Assembly (NCBI RefSeq): GCF_020144925.1 | Contig: NZ_NSLC01000004.1 | Coordinates: forward strand, 124,001-188,000 | Direction of reading: 5' to 3' | Length of the DNA stretch: 64,000 nucleotides | Source: Afifella sp. IM 167 | Lineage (GTDB): Bacteria > Pseudomonadota > Alphaproteobacteria > Rhizobiales > Afifellaceae | Shown here: one piece after another, positions 8,558-16,878 of the stretch | Layout: the number at the start of each line of letters is the position of its first letter | Numbering within the stretch: position 1 is the stretch's first letter | The notes under the pieces: generated by a model | Databases searched by the model: none | What the model was told of the DNA's origin: nothing | The model's input: the letters and a program-made list of their open reading frames with translations, nothing else | Translations under genes and position numbers: made by a program

Positions 8558-9019
8558 TCAGAACACCCCGGCGATCGCGCTTGTCACCGCCGAAAGCCCC
8601 GCCCGGAAGACGGAGCGCATCGCCGGTACGCCGCCGGCACGAACGGCGCCGGCCGCGCCGGCCACGACGAATTCCAGCCGGTAGCCGATACGCCCGTTCT
8701 TATCGAGGCGCCGGTCCCGCTGGCACGAAAGGCAATGCACGCTCGCCGGCCCGTCCATCGGCAGGACGAGCACGGAAGGCCCCTTGGCCTGGCACGCCGC
8801 TTCGAGGGCGAGGCCTTCGGCATCCGCGAGATCGTCGGCGACATAGGCCTCGACGCGGAAGGAGGGCTGCAGCAGCCCCAGATCCTCCGTGACGGCCGCC
8901 TCGCCGCCGGAGATCTGGTGCACCGCCACGCGGCGGCCGCGATAGGGTCCGTCGCGCTCGACCCAGAACGGCACGCCCCGAAACGAGGCGGGCCACCAGC
9001 CCTTCGACCAGTCGCGCAT
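8558..9019 (-). CDS. DNA circulation N-terminal domain protein (gp43-like, N-terminal half)
   Basis: 153 residues. The first ~95 residues show the DNA_circ_N pattern: WWPASFRGVPFWVE, GRRVAVHQISGGE, TEDLGLLQPSFRVEAYVADD and PSVLVLPMDG. In Mu-type tails this domain belongs to a longer protein linking tape measure and baseplate hub. Here it ends after a short helical segment and a separate reading frame continues the C-terminal part. Translation probably couples to the downstream GTG. Confidence 0.75.
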   Translation of the reverse strand: MRDWSKGWWPASFRGVPFWVERDGPYRGRRVAVHQISGGEAAVTEDLGLLQPSFRVEAYVADDLADAEGLALEAACQAKGPSVLVLPMDGPASVHCLSCQRDRRLDKNGRIGYRLEFVVAGAAGAVRAGGVPAMRSVFRAGLSAVTSAIAGVF

Positions 9020-11113
9020 TTATCGCGCCCCTTCGGCGCCGGAGGCTGGCGTGCCGGCATGCGGCATCGTCCGGCCGCGATTGCCGCTCGCCAGCTGGCC
9101 GCGCCCCGCCGACAGGCTTCCGAGCCGGCCGGTGACGTATCGCGCCGTCTCGTCGGCGTCGGAGCGCATGCGCGCCAGCGTCGCCTGGAAGGCGGATGCG
9201 TCGATGTCGGCCCGCGTCGAGATGGGTTCCTTCAGCCCCTCCAGGAGATCGCTCGCGCGACGGGCCTCGATCTCGAACCGGTCGAGCTCCATCACCGGGC
9301 GCACGCTGAATTCGCCGGCGCCGGGCGAAGGCATCGATAGCGCGGCAGGCACCTCCCGCGCGAACATCGTCCGACGCGCGGTATCTTCCATGGCGCGCTG
9401 GCGCGAGAGCCGTGTCGCCACCGTCTCCGGCGCGACGGAGGCCGGCAGCGGCGTGGCGACGACGTCGGCCGGTGAGATGGCCGATGTGCTGCGATAGGTC
9501 GGCATGTTCGCCGGATTGGCGAATGGCGAAGACGGTACCAGGGCGTTTGGAAGGATGGAACGAAGCATCTCGCGCTTGCGCGCATCCGCGGCTTCCATCT
9601 CTTTCGGCGACATGCCGAGATTGATGGTCTTCTCGCCGTATTCCGTGATGCGCGTGCCGCCGGGATCGGCCACCCTCTTGCGCCACTCTTCCAGCTTGCG
9701 GATCGCCTCGGCCGTATCGTTGATCGCCTTGGCCAGGTCCTCGGCGAAGCGCACGATCGCGCTGCCGTCGAAGTCGACGTTGAAATCCTGCTCGGCGACG
9801 CGCTGAAGAACGCGCAGCACCTCCTCGGCGGCGTATTTCGCCTCGCCGATCTCACCCCAGTCGAGTGAGACGCGGAACGCTTCGCCGGCCGCCTTGAGCT
9901 CGCCGACCAGCTCGCCCGCCGCGCCCGTTCCATCGGAAAGCTCCATCATGAGCTCGCCGGCTTTCTCCACCACCGAGGTCAGCGCGGGCAGCACTGCCGT
10001 GCCTGCGGCGATTTTGAGTTCTCGCCAGCGATTGGCGAAGACCTGCAGCTGCGAATTGTAATCGTCGAGCTTCATCGCATAGGAGCGGCCGAGCGAACCG
10101 GCCCACCGGCTTTCGTCGGCGGCGATGGCCAGATTGCGCTTCACCTCCTCCGATCCGGCGACCAGCCGCATCACCTCGTCGTCGAAGCCCTGACCCAGAA
10201 GGCCTTGCAACGCCGCGACACGGCTTCTCTTGTCCATCCTGTCAAGGTTTTCCAGGAACGTCAGCAGCGCCGCATTGGCATCCTCGTCCATCAGCCTGGC
10301 GAATTTCTCCGTGTCGCCGACCACCGTCTTGAAGGCGTGCCAGGCCTTGGGGCCGGCGCCTTTCGGGTTGAGCAGCTTGCCCGTCAGCGTGTCCATCGCC
10401 CGCGCGGCGACTTCGGCGGGCATCTTGAGATTGAGGAGCGAGGCGCCGAGCGCGGCCGACTGTTCCTTGCTGAGACCGAAAAGCTTCAGCGACGCGCCGG
10501 CCCGATCGAGGAAACTGATGATGTCCTTCTCGTCGGCGATGCCGCTGTCGGCGAGCGTGTTGATCAGGTCGAAATACTTTTCCATCTCGTCGCGCGCGAC
10601 GCCGAGGCCGACGGTAAAGCCCGCCGCCGCATTGCCGACCTCCTCGGCCGACATGTCGAAGGCGTCCGCCGCCTTCGCCGAGAGCGCCGCGAATGCGCGC
10701 AGCTCGTCGAGCGGGATGCCGGCGGCGGCGCCGCGCTCGAAGGCGGCGGCGATTTCCTCGATCGACACGGCGAGTTCGCCGGAGGTCGCAAGGTCGAGAA
10801 CCTCCTTGCGGATATTCGCCATCTCTTCGGCCGTCGCCCCGGCCTTTTTCTGCACGCCGGTCATGGCGCTTTCGAAATTGGCTGCCTCATCGGCCGAGCG
10901 CTTCAGCCCGTAGCCGATCGCCGCCGGACCGAGAACGCGCGTCAGCATGCGTCCCGCCCCGACAAGTCCGCTCATCAGGGCGCCGTTGCTCCGGTTGAAC
11001 CGCGCCGCCCGGCGATCCATCTCCTGCATCTTGCCCCCGACGGAAGCGAGCATCCGGCCCGCACCGGCATCCTTGCCGACGAGCCGGAGTGTCGCTTCGA
11101 GAATGCGGTTCAT
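9020..11113 (-). CDS. Phage tail tape measure protein
   Basis: 697 residues. Long helical protein with an N-terminal glycine-rich hydrophobic patch (residues ~45-70: ALMSGLVGAGRMLTRVLGP), the conserved tape-measure core (FESAMTGVQKKAGATAEEM, LDLATSGELAVSIEEIA, FTVGLGVARDEMEKYFDLIN), and a helical then disordered tail. Length predicts a short contractile tail of the Mu/P2 class. It lies directly after the tail assembly chaperone region, as expected, separated from it only by a divergent moron. Confidence 0.92.
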   Translation of the reverse strand: MNRILEATLRLVGKDAGAGRMLASVGGKMQEMDRRAARFNRSNGALMSGLVGAGRMLTRVLGPAAIGYGLKRSADEAANFESAMTGVQKKAGATAEEMANIRKEVLDLATSGELAVSIEEIAAAFERGAAAGIPLDELRAFAALSAKAADAFDMSAEEVGNAAAGFTVGLGVARDEMEKYFDLINTLADSGIADEKDIISFLDRAGASLKLFGLSKEQSAALGASLLNLKMPAEVAARAMDTLTGKLLNPKGAGPKAWHAFKTVVGDTEKFARLMDEDANAALLTFLENLDRMDKRSRVAALQGLLGQGFDDEVMRLVAGSEEVKRNLAIAADESRWAGSLGRSYAMKLDDYNSQLQVFANRWRELKIAAGTAVLPALTSVVEKAGELMMELSDGTGAAGELVGELKAAGEAFRVSLDWGEIGEAKYAAEEVLRVLQRVAEQDFNVDFDGSAIVRFAEDLAKAINDTAEAIRKLEEWRKRVADPGGTRITEYGEKTINLGMSPKEMEAADARKREMLRSILPNALVPSSPFANPANMPTYRSTSAISPADVVATPLPASVAPETVATRLSRQRAMEDTARRTMFAREVPAALSMPSPGAGEFSVRPVMELDRFEIEARRASDLLEGLKEPISTRADIDASAFQATLARMRSDADETARYVTGRLGSLSAGRGQLASGNRGRTMPHAGTPASGAEGAR

Positions 11114-11155
11114 GTTAGAGTAGCTTTCAGATGAAGGTGAAAGGGAAACGGACCG

Positions 11156-11596
11156 ATGCGAATTGCTTTGGCACTGGTTGCATTACTTGGACTTTCGGCG
11201 ATTTCCGCCAGCGCGGGCATGCGTGAAAACTTCGACGACGCGACCAGAGGCATTGAAACGGCTCTTGGCATCGACGCGGCGCCCGGCATCGCCGGCAACT
11301 TCTGCACTGCCGATCTTTGCCAGGCATGGGCCGGCAACATCCAGTACCGCTCTCTCGGCGGCACGCTGGAACTCTTTCCCTCGAATCGCGACCCGGCGGA
11401 GGTCTATATGGCCGCCTGCGCCGGCGCCCTCGCCGGGCTCGCACGGATCGATGCAAATCTGGCGGACGGCGCCGTCATACAGTCCTTTGCCAGGGCGTCC
11501 GTTGAGCGCCTGGCGAAGATGGAAGTCTCCGGCGTCGAGATGAAAGTGGCGCCGAAGGTCGACGATCGCCTGAGCTGCGAGTTTTGGCGGCGCTAG
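11156..11596 (+). CDS. Small exported protein, plus-strand moron
   Basis: 146 residues on the strand opposite to all surrounding tail genes. The start is preceded by AAAGGGAAACGG and gives a clear signal peptide (positive MRIA, hydrophobic core, cleavage after ISASAG). The mature part has several cysteines (FCTADLC, AACAGAL, LSCEF), consistent with disulphides in the periplasm. Its stop codon overlaps the stop of the frameshifted tail chaperone on the other strand. An own promoter in the 42 bases before it is likely. Function unknown; superinfection exclusion or lysogenic conversion is possible for this kind of position. Confidence 0.75.
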   Translation: MRIALALVALLGLSAISASAGMRENFDDATRGIETALGIDAAPGIAGNFCTADLCQAWAGNIQYRSLGGTLELFPSNRDPAEVYMAACAGALAGLARIDANLADGAVIQSFARASVERLAKMEVSGVEMKVAPKVDDRLSCEFWRR

Positions 11597-12029
11597 CGCC
11601 GCTTGCGGCGACGCTTCTCGCGTTCGTGCCAGTCGGCCGCCCGGCCGAACCAGCGGTCGATCTCTTCGAAGGTCAGTCGTCCGACGTCTTCCGGTCGCCA
11701 TCCGAGCCGGAAGACGAGCTCTCCGACCTGCGCATCTGCTCGCGCGCTTGCGTAAAAAAACCGAGCACCGCTTCTTCCAGCGCCATGACGTCGGCGAGCT
11801 CATCGATCACGGCAAGCGCGCCGCGGGCGACGGGCGCTTCCACGAGAATGTCGAGATACTTTCGCACCACCACGCGATCGGTCTGCAGCATCTTCGCGGA
11901 CGCGCCGTAGACCACTTCCTGCGGGCTTCCGATCTCGAAATATTCCTCGAATTTCGGCGCGCGCAGCACGACCCTGGAAAACACCTCGCCATGCGCCGTG
12001 TAGGATTTCGACAGCGGAACTTGCTTCAC
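11593..12029 (-). CDS. Tail assembly chaperone, long form made by -1 frameshift
   Basis: Frame 0 runs from 12029 to the T7 run (11760-11754). Slipping back one base at GGTTTTTTTACG continues the reading as 11754-11593 and adds 53 residues before TAG. The extension is plausible protein, with GWRPEDVGRLTFEEIDRWF and ADWHEREKRRRKRR. The WF..W motif and basic end are like the C-terminal parts of frameshifted tail chaperones between tube and tape measure genes. The total is about 145 residues. The extension has no start codon of its own. Confidence 0.75.
11673..12029 (-). CDS. Tail assembly chaperone, short form (Mu gp41-like)
   Basis: 118 residues. The sequence KQVPLSKSYTAHGEVFSRVVLRAP, read across its first strands, matches the phage tail assembly chaperone family (TAC_7/gp41 type), with a central helix ADVMALEEAVLGFF. 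After the slippery run the frame-0 protein ends in a low-complexity serine-rich tail, as expected when the functional extension is in the other frame. The protein would recruit tube subunits to the tape measure during tail assembly. Three bases separate it from the tube gene upstream. Confidence 0.82.
   Translation of the reverse strand: MKQVPLSKSYTAHGEVFSRVVLRAPKFEEYFEIGSPQEVVYGASAKMLQTDRVVVRKYLDILVEAPVARGALAVIDELADVMALEEAVLGFFTQAREQMRRSESSSSGSDGDRKTSDD
11751..11765 (-). promoter_or_regulatory. Slippery heptamer-type -1 frameshift site
   Basis: Minus-strand sequence CTC GGT TTT TTT ACG. Both tRNAs on TTT TTT can re-pair one base back, giving TTT TTT TAC. Seven consecutive T are rare in this GC-rich phage and stand exactly where an out-of-frame conserved-looking extension begins. 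A stimulatory downstream structure was not modelled. Confidence 0.7.
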
Positions 12030-12032
12030 CTC

Positions 12033-12392
12033 CTAGACCCTCCGATAGGCGTCGGTGACGATCGAAAGCCCGGACACCTCGCCCGTCTTGCGGTTGATCG
12101 TCGGTTCGCCCTCGAAGAACGCGTCGGTGAAGAAGTGCGACACGGCGGTGAAGTCCTCGCGGAACGTCGCGTTGAAGCGCAACCGCATGAGGGCTTCCCA
12201 GTCCTGCCCGCCATCCTCGAAGGTGCATTCGGCCTTTCTCGGCGTCAACGTGGCCGAGCGCGACACGGACCCGTTCTGGTTGGTGATCGGCTCGTTCGAG
12301 GTGCCGGTCGGCATCACCGAGAGCTCGCCGCGCATCGTGATCGCGGTGCCGCCAGAAAGCGTCAGCACCATTTCGCCGCCGAAATCGGCCAT
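12033..12392 (-). CDS. Phage tail tube protein (Mu gpM-like)
   Basis: 119 residues. The pattern GEMVLTLSGGTAITMRGELSV, then SVSRSATLTPRKAECTFEDGG and a closing strand LSIVTDAYRRV is that of the short tail tube proteins of Mu-like phages. It forms the inner tube surrounded by the sheath. It follows the sheath gene directly, with a hairpin-and-U-run terminator between the two, and it precedes the frameshifted chaperone, all in canonical order. Confidence 0.85.
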   Translation of the reverse strand: MADFGGEMVLTLSGGTAITMRGELSVMPTGTSNEPITNQNGSVSRSATLTPRKAECTFEDGGQDWEALMRLRFNATFREDFTAVSHFFTDAFFEGEPTINRKTGEVSGLSIVTDAYRRV

Positions 12393-12410
12393 GTTCGTTC
12401 CTCCTGGAAG

Positions 12411-12435
12411 AAAAAAGGCCGGCGCCGCCGGCCTT
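12411..12435 (-). terminator. Intrinsic terminator between sheath and tube genes
   Basis: On the minus strand a perfect nine-base stem AAGGCCGGC / GCCGGCCTT with a three-base loop is followed by a run of T. It lies downstream of the highly expressed sheath gene and could lower expression of downstream genes unless antitermination acts. Confidence 0.75.
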
Positions 12436-12453
12436 CAGGTTGATTGAAAGCCG

Positions 12454-13974
12454 TCAGGCGGCCTGGCGGTACTGCACGTAGAGCACGGCGTTCAGCGCGA
12501 GAATGTCGAACGGGTTCACCCGGTCGATCGGGGCGAGCACATTGACCCGGTTCGGATTGTCGCCGTCCCGCTGGACGATCAGCCGCCGCGCGAATTCGGG
12601 GGCATTTTCCAGCACGCCCTGCCGCGCCATCGCCTCGGCGGAATGGATCATCGTCGCCTTGATGTCGGCGGGCGTAGAAATGGCGCCGAGATTGCCCGGA
12701 TTGGTGTCGGCGATCGCCTTCTGGCCGTGCTCGTAGGAAAGGTCGGCACGGAAGCGCTTCAGCATGTACATGGCCTGCGCCATCGCCTGGATGTCCCTGA
12801 AGACGGTATCGGTCTGCCCGAGCGGGTTGGTCCGGTAGGTCGTGATCAGCTTGTCGATCGTCACCTCGCCCACCGAGTTGACCGACCAGCTGGAGATGCC
12901 GGACTTCAGGAAGGTGTTGCGCTGCGCATAGGCCGGCCAGGTCGAGCGGGTGCGCGGCGCCTTGACGCCCTGGACGACGAGGCCGGTATGGTTGCGCGAA
13001 ACGTTCCCAGTCGAACCGTCGCCGAGCCAGGGCACGGTGCGTGCGAGAAGCGCGGTCGCCCAGGCCCAGACCGGAGAGGGGTTGCCCGCGCTTTCGATCA
13101 CCGGGACGATCGTCAGGTGCCGGTCATTGAGGGAAAGGCCGAGCGTCGTGAGGTCGCCCGTCGAATCGACCAGCGCCGTCACGATGTGCCCGAAGATCTG
13201 CTTCAGATACGACCAGCGCCCGGAAACATCCGACATCAGCGCCGTGTAGCGGCCGATATTCGTCGCGTCGGCGAAGGGCGTGGCGATGAAGTCGAATGGC
13301 TCGTCGCCGAGCGCGGCGAGCCCGGTCGAAAGGTCCGGCGAGCCGGTTGCCGTCGTCGTCTGCGTGATCGCCGTCGCCGAGCCGGCGAAGGCGTTGCCGG
13401 CGACGTCCGTCGGCACGAATACGTCGATGGAGTTCATCACGAGGCCGGCGTGCCGCGCCGTCAGCGTCACCACTTCGTCGGTCGCCGAAGCCGTGACGGC
13501 GAGCGAGGCGCCCGTGAGTTCGTTGTAATAGGCGTTAACCGCCGCCGCGAGGGCCGAGGCGACATCCGTATCGGCGTCGCCGGCGGCGATGACGATCTGG
13601 ATCGTCTCGCCCTGGATCTCGATCGTGCCGACACCGCCGGCAGCGGGCACGCTGTCGATCGACACCGTCCATGCCGCCGTCGTGCCGGTCGCAGCGACGT
13701 TGATCCCCCAGATTTCCTGTGCCGGAGCGTTGGCGCGGGCGATGCGGTACATGTCCGCGAGCATGGAGCCGGCGCCGCAAAGCGCATCGGCCTCGTACTG
13801 CGAGTTAATCGGCGTCGGCGTGTTCGCGGCAAGGCTCGCCCCGGAATTCGCATGCCCGATCAGCAGAAGCCGGGAATTGGATTCGAACTGCCCGCCGGAC
13901 GTAAGCTCGAAGAAAAACCCCGGTGCGACGAGGCCGGCGCCCGGAATGTTCTGGAAAAGGATGCCTTCGGCCAT
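12454..13974 (-). CDS. Phage tail sheath protein (Mu gpL-like)
   Basis: 506 residues, the normal length. The N-terminus (ILFQNIPGAGLVAPGFFFEL) and SNSRLLLIGHA are characteristic of Mu-type sheaths, as are the central ALGDEPFDFIATPFADATN, LNDRHLTIVPV and the C-terminal conserved region with RTRSTWPAYAQRNTFLKSG, VTIDKLITTYRTN and FARRLIVQRD. The C-terminal beta strand (LNAVLYVQYRQ) fits subunit interlocking. It establishes the tail as contractile. Confidence 0.92.
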   Translation of the reverse strand: MAEGILFQNIPGAGLVAPGFFFELTSGGQFESNSRLLLIGHANSGASLAANTPTPINSQYEADALCGAGSMLADMYRIARANAPAQEIWGINVAATGTTAAWTVSIDSVPAAGGVGTIEIQGETIQIVIAAGDADTDVASALAAAVNAYYNELTGASLAVTASATDEVVTLTARHAGLVMNSIDVFVPTDVAGNAFAGSATAITQTTTATGSPDLSTGLAALGDEPFDFIATPFADATNIGRYTALMSDVSGRWSYLKQIFGHIVTALVDSTGDLTTLGLSLNDRHLTIVPVIESAGNPSPVWAWATALLARTVPWLGDGSTGNVSRNHTGLVVQGVKAPRTRSTWPAYAQRNTFLKSGISSWSVNSVGEVTIDKLITTYRTNPLGQTDTVFRDIQAMAQAMYMLKRFRADLSYEHGQKAIADTNPGNLGAISTPADIKATMIHSAEAMARQGVLENAPEFARRLIVQRDGDNPNRVNVLAPIDRVNPFDILALNAVLYVQYRQAA

Positions 13975-13975
13975 G

Positions 13976-14281
13976 TCAGCTCTCCTTGCGCCGCGCGCGC
14001 GGCTTTCGTGCCTTGGCGCCGGTCGCGCCGGCCGCCTGGTTGGTGCCGCGATCCGTCAGCGCGGGCGGCGTCTGCGTTTCCATGATTTCGCCGGCAAGAT
14101 CCGGCGCCTCGGCTTCGAAGGCCGGTGCCGTCTCGATATCGCCCTCCCGCGCAAGTCCGGCCCAGAATCCGTCCTCCATGTCGACGGTCTCGCCATCTGC
14201 CGAGAACAGCCTTCCGCCGCGATCGGGCATCGGGATTTGCAGACCCGGCCGCGCCAGGCGCATCCGCTCCAGTCTTGGCAT
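13976..14281 (-). CDS. DUF2635 protein (Mu gp38-like)
   Basis: 101 residues, with ATG start (MPRLERMRLARPGLQIPMPD) one base after a short gap. The first ~50 residues carry the DUF2635 pattern (RPGLQIPMPDRGGRLF, then GETVDMEDGFWAGLAREGDI). The tail is an unstructured, alanine- and arginine-rich extension not usual for the family. In Mu, gp38 lies just before the sheath gene, as here. Role in tail assembly not established. Confidence 0.75.
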   Translation of the reverse strand: MPRLERMRLARPGLQIPMPDRGGRLFSADGETVDMEDGFWAGLAREGDIETAPAFEAEAPDLAGEIMETQTPPALTDRGTNQAAGATGAKARKPRARRKES

Positions 14282-14292
14282 CCTTGTCCTCG

Positions 14293-15036
14293 CTAGTCTG
14301 TCTCGACCCGCCCTTGCAGCGCCGCCGCCGGGACGCTCTCCGGCGTCTCGGCCCCGAGCCCGATGTCGATGCCCTCCAGCGGCCCGGCCGCGTCCTGCCC
14401 GGCCCATGCCTCGGCAAGCCGGACGCAGATCGGCCGGCCGTAGCTTCCTTCCGGCAGCGTCGCGGCCAGGCTTTTGAGCGGCTCCGGCAGTTCGCCGGGC
14501 GTATCGCTCCATCTGTCGTCGGCGATCTGGCAGCTCATCACCATCGTCCGGCGCGCCAGGCGCACGCCGATCTCCGGCATGCGGAACTGGTCGGAGCGCG
14601 TCTCCGTGATTTCGCGCAGCAATCCCCGAAAAAGTGCCGGGTCCCGCCGCTTCAAGAGCGCGAAGCGGATCTGCGAGGCGAGAAATTCCAGCCGCGCCGC
14701 CGCCGCCTCGTCGGTCGCCGGGTTCGCCACGGCGTCCTCGTCGTCGAAGCGGTCGATGACAGCGACCTCCATCTCGAAGACGAGGTCCGCCGTGATCCAT
14801 GCCGGATGCGCCGGGGCCGAGGCGCCGCGGCTTTCCCCGCCCATCCGGTCGCAATAGACGCCGACGCAGATCGCGCCGTCGCTCTGCGGATCGAGCTCGC
14901 CGAGCGAGACCGACCGGCTGTCGAAATAGTTGTTTCCGGCGATTGTCGGAAACGGGATCTTCCCCTCCACCGCGGCGGTCGGCGCGAGCGTTTCGATCGC
15001 CGCAAGCCGCAGCGCCGTCATGGAAAGCGTTGCCAT
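14293..15036 (-). CDS. Putative tail terminator/completion protein (gp37 position)
   Basis: 247 residues, no family recognised with certainty. It occupies the place of Mu gp37 between head-tail joining genes and DUF2635/sheath. The sequence is mixed alpha/beta with MTALRLAAIETLAP at the start and EFLASQIRFALLKRRDPALF in the middle, a pattern compatible with tail terminator proteins. Acidic C-terminus. Function is inferred from gene order only. Confidence 0.5.
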   Translation of the reverse strand: MATLSMTALRLAAIETLAPTAAVEGKIPFPTIAGNNYFDSRSVSLGELDPQSDGAICVGVYCDRMGGESRGASAPAHPAWITADLVFEMEVAVIDRFDDEDAVANPATDEAAAARLEFLASQIRFALLKRRDPALFRGLLREITETRSDQFRMPEIGVRLARRTMVMSCQIADDRWSDTPGELPEPLKSLAATLPEGSYGRPICVRLAEAWAGQDAAGPLEGIDIGLGAETPESVPAAALQGRVETD

Positions 15037-15048
15037 TCTTGAGTGCCC

Positions 15049-15429
15049 CTAGGCAGCCGCGGCAAGAAGACAGGCGAAACGGTCGGAGCCGTCCTCGTCC
15101 GTGTCGACGATGGTGAACCGCTCGCCGCCGAAGCTGACGCGGTCGCCGATCCGGGGCCGCCAGGGCCAGCCCGCGGCAAGTGCCGTCACCACGATCTGTC
15201 CGCTGCTATGCGTCAGCCGCGATTCCGGGTCGATCGCCGTATCGGCCGAGAACTGCCAGTCCTTCGGCGCCCGCTCCACGGAGATGTTCGCCGTGAACCT
15301 TTCCCGCTCGGTATCCTCGAAGGCCTCGCCGCGGCGGGGCTTCGACACGCCGATGAAGGTCGCCTCGGTTTCGTCAAAGATGTCCGCGACGGCGGCATCG
15401 AGCGCCGCCGCCGCTTGTGACCAGGTCAC
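15049..15429 (-). CDS. Hypothetical head-tail joining protein
   Basis: 126 residues from a GTG that overlaps the stop of the upstream gene (GTGA). The C-terminal half (WPWRPRIGDRVSFGGERFTIVDTDEDG) is a small beta barrel-like pattern, typical of head-tail connector proteins of the lambda FII/phage HK97 gp10 groups. It lies between capsid accessory genes and tail completion genes. Family not established; position strongly suggests a neck protein. Confidence 0.5.
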   Translation of the reverse strand: MTWSQAAAALDAAVADIFDETEATFIGVSKPRRGEAFEDTERERFTANISVERAPKDWQFSADTAIDPESRLTHSSGQIVVTALAAGWPWRPRIGDRVSFGGERFTIVDTDEDGSDRFACLLAAAA

Positions 15430-15746
15430 GCCCCCGCCGCGGCCTGCAGGGCCGTCAGGATCTCCGCCTTTGTCATGTCGGAGGTAATTTCGACGCCGCG
15501 CTTCTCAGCCTCCGCGACGAGTTCGTCCTTGCGCATCTTGTCGACGGCACCGTTGGCGTGGCTCTTGTCTTCATTCGGCTTTTTCGAGCTGTCGGACGCC
15601 TCGACCGCAAGCCGTTCTTCGACGAGATGCTGCCCATACTCCTCGGGCAAAGACACCGTTTCGCCCGTCGCCACCATCTGACCGCTCCGGATCTTCACGA
15701 CCGATTCCGGCACGATCACGGTGGAGCGCATCTTGTACTTCTTCAT
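15426..15746 (-). CDS. Small head accessory protein with HeH/SAP-like helix pair
   Basis: 106 residues. The start MKKYKMRSTVIV is chosen because GAGGAGGG stands a few bases before its ATG; a further upstream ATG at 15779 lacks this. The N-terminal ~45 residues form a small beta domain (VVKIRSGQMVATGETVSLPEE), followed by a charged linker and a C-terminal helix-extended-loop-helix motif (MRKDELVAEAEKRGVEI, KAEILTAL) such as is found in phage neck and head-completion proteins that contact DNA. Confidence 0.55.
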   Translation of the reverse strand: MKKYKMRSTVIVPESVVKIRSGQMVATGETVSLPEEYGQHLVEERLAVEASDSSKKPNEDKSHANGAVDKMRKDELVAEAEKRGVEITSDMTKAEILTALQAAAGA

Positions 15747-15802
15747 CTTTCCCTCCTCGGAGGTCTGCGCCGCCCTCAAACGGCAAGTTGGAAAGGCGGC
15801 GA

Positions 15803-16813
15803 TCAGGTGAGCGTCAGGCGACGCAGGACCTCAGGACGGGTGCAGAGGGAGATCGCGTTCATCTGCACCTCCAGATCTCGCCCTTTCCGGTTCGGCTTCG
15901 GAGTCTGCTGCACGTAGAACGGCAGGCCGACGGTGTTGACCGTTTCCTCGTAGTCGGCCGGGGCGAAGCGCGTGAGGAAGAGCTCGGGCACGCCGACAGG
16001 AACGACGCGAGCTTCATTCGCCGCGATGTACGGCGAGCCAAGATCGGCGGTCGCCGCTGCACCCGTCCGGTAACGCTCCCAGGTCGCCCCTCCGAACTCG
16101 AAGATGTCGGGAACCGCCATGCGCAGCTCCACGGCGCCCGCGTGGCTGAGAAGCGTCTCCTTCACGCTCTTGTGCCGCCAGAGCGCCGTGTGGAGGTCGC
16201 GACCGGTGAAGACGTGCAACCCGTCATAAGGCTCGTCGAGGGAGTCCTCGATCGAAAACCGGACAGCGTCGAAAACAGTGCCGACATCGGTCGTGTCGAC
16301 GTCGAGCTCCAGCGAAACGGCTGCGGGCGTGGAAATGCCGAAGCGCGTGTAAAGGTTCTCGACGACCGTGCCGTTCTTCGTGAGAACGATGCCCTTGATG
16401 GCGCCGCAACGCTGATGCTCGAGCGTCATTGTGAGGTCCTGCGCATGGCGCGCGGCCTTCTCGACGACCCGGTCCTCTACCGTCTCAAGCACGTCCTCTT
16501 CGCCGAAAGCGCGCACGTTCTGCACCTCGTCGGCATAGATGGCGTCATCGCGCTGGTAGTGCGGGACCTTGAAGGGGATGGCCTCACGGTCTTCCCCGCC
16601 GACCGTTTCGCCCGGCCCGCCACGCGGGGTCGGCTCGACCAGGGAAAGCTTCCCGTCCTTCATCTCGACGTAGACGGTCGTAGTGGTCACGCCGGATTCG
16701 TCGAAAAGTCCGGCGGCGGAGATCTGGCCGGGGCGGTACTTGCGCTTGTTGACCGAGGCGGTCAGGGAGACGAGCGAGAAGGCATCGCCCTCGAAAACGT
16801 CCAAGCTGGGCAT
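15803..16813 (-). CDS. Major capsid protein (lambda gpE family)
   Basis: 336 residues. The gpE family pattern is clear: SLDVFEGDAFSLVSLTASVNK, AAGLFDESGVTTTTVYVE, RDDAIYADEVQNVRAFG, a DLTMTLEHQRCGAIKGIVL core, DEPYDGLHVFTGRDL, and the C-terminal LFLTRFAPADYEETVNTVG. It builds the icosahedral shell. The preceding gene encodes the gpD-like decoration protein, as in lambda. A strong hairpin terminator lies between the two. Confidence 0.93.
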   Translation of the reverse strand: MPSLDVFEGDAFSLVSLTASVNKRKYRPGQISAAGLFDESGVTTTTVYVEMKDGKLSLVEPTPRGGPGETVGGEDREAIPFKVPHYQRDDAIYADEVQNVRAFGEEDVLETVEDRVVEKAARHAQDLTMTLEHQRCGAIKGIVLTKNGTVVENLYTRFGISTPAAVSLELDVDTTDVGTVFDAVRFSIEDSLDEPYDGLHVFTGRDLHTALWRHKSVKETLLSHAGAVELRMAVPDIFEFGGATWERYRTGAAATADLGSPYIAANEARVVPVGVPELFLTRFAPADYEETVNTVGLPFYVQQTPKPNRKGRDLEVQMNAISLCTRPEVLRRLTLT

Positions 16814-16828
16814 GTCTCATTTCCTCAT

Positions 16829-16852
16829 GAAAAAGCCCGCCGAAGCGGGCTT
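16829..16852 (-). terminator. Intrinsic terminator between decoration and capsid genes
   Basis: On the minus strand AAGCCCGC-TTCG-GCGGGCTT followed by T residues: an eight-base stem with a stable TTCG tetraloop and U-tract. It sits only 16 bases before the capsid start codon, so capsid expression would need read-through, antitermination or an internal promoter. Confidence 0.8.
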
Positions 16853-16878
16853 GTCTGAATTCTCTGGGTGAACCCGCC

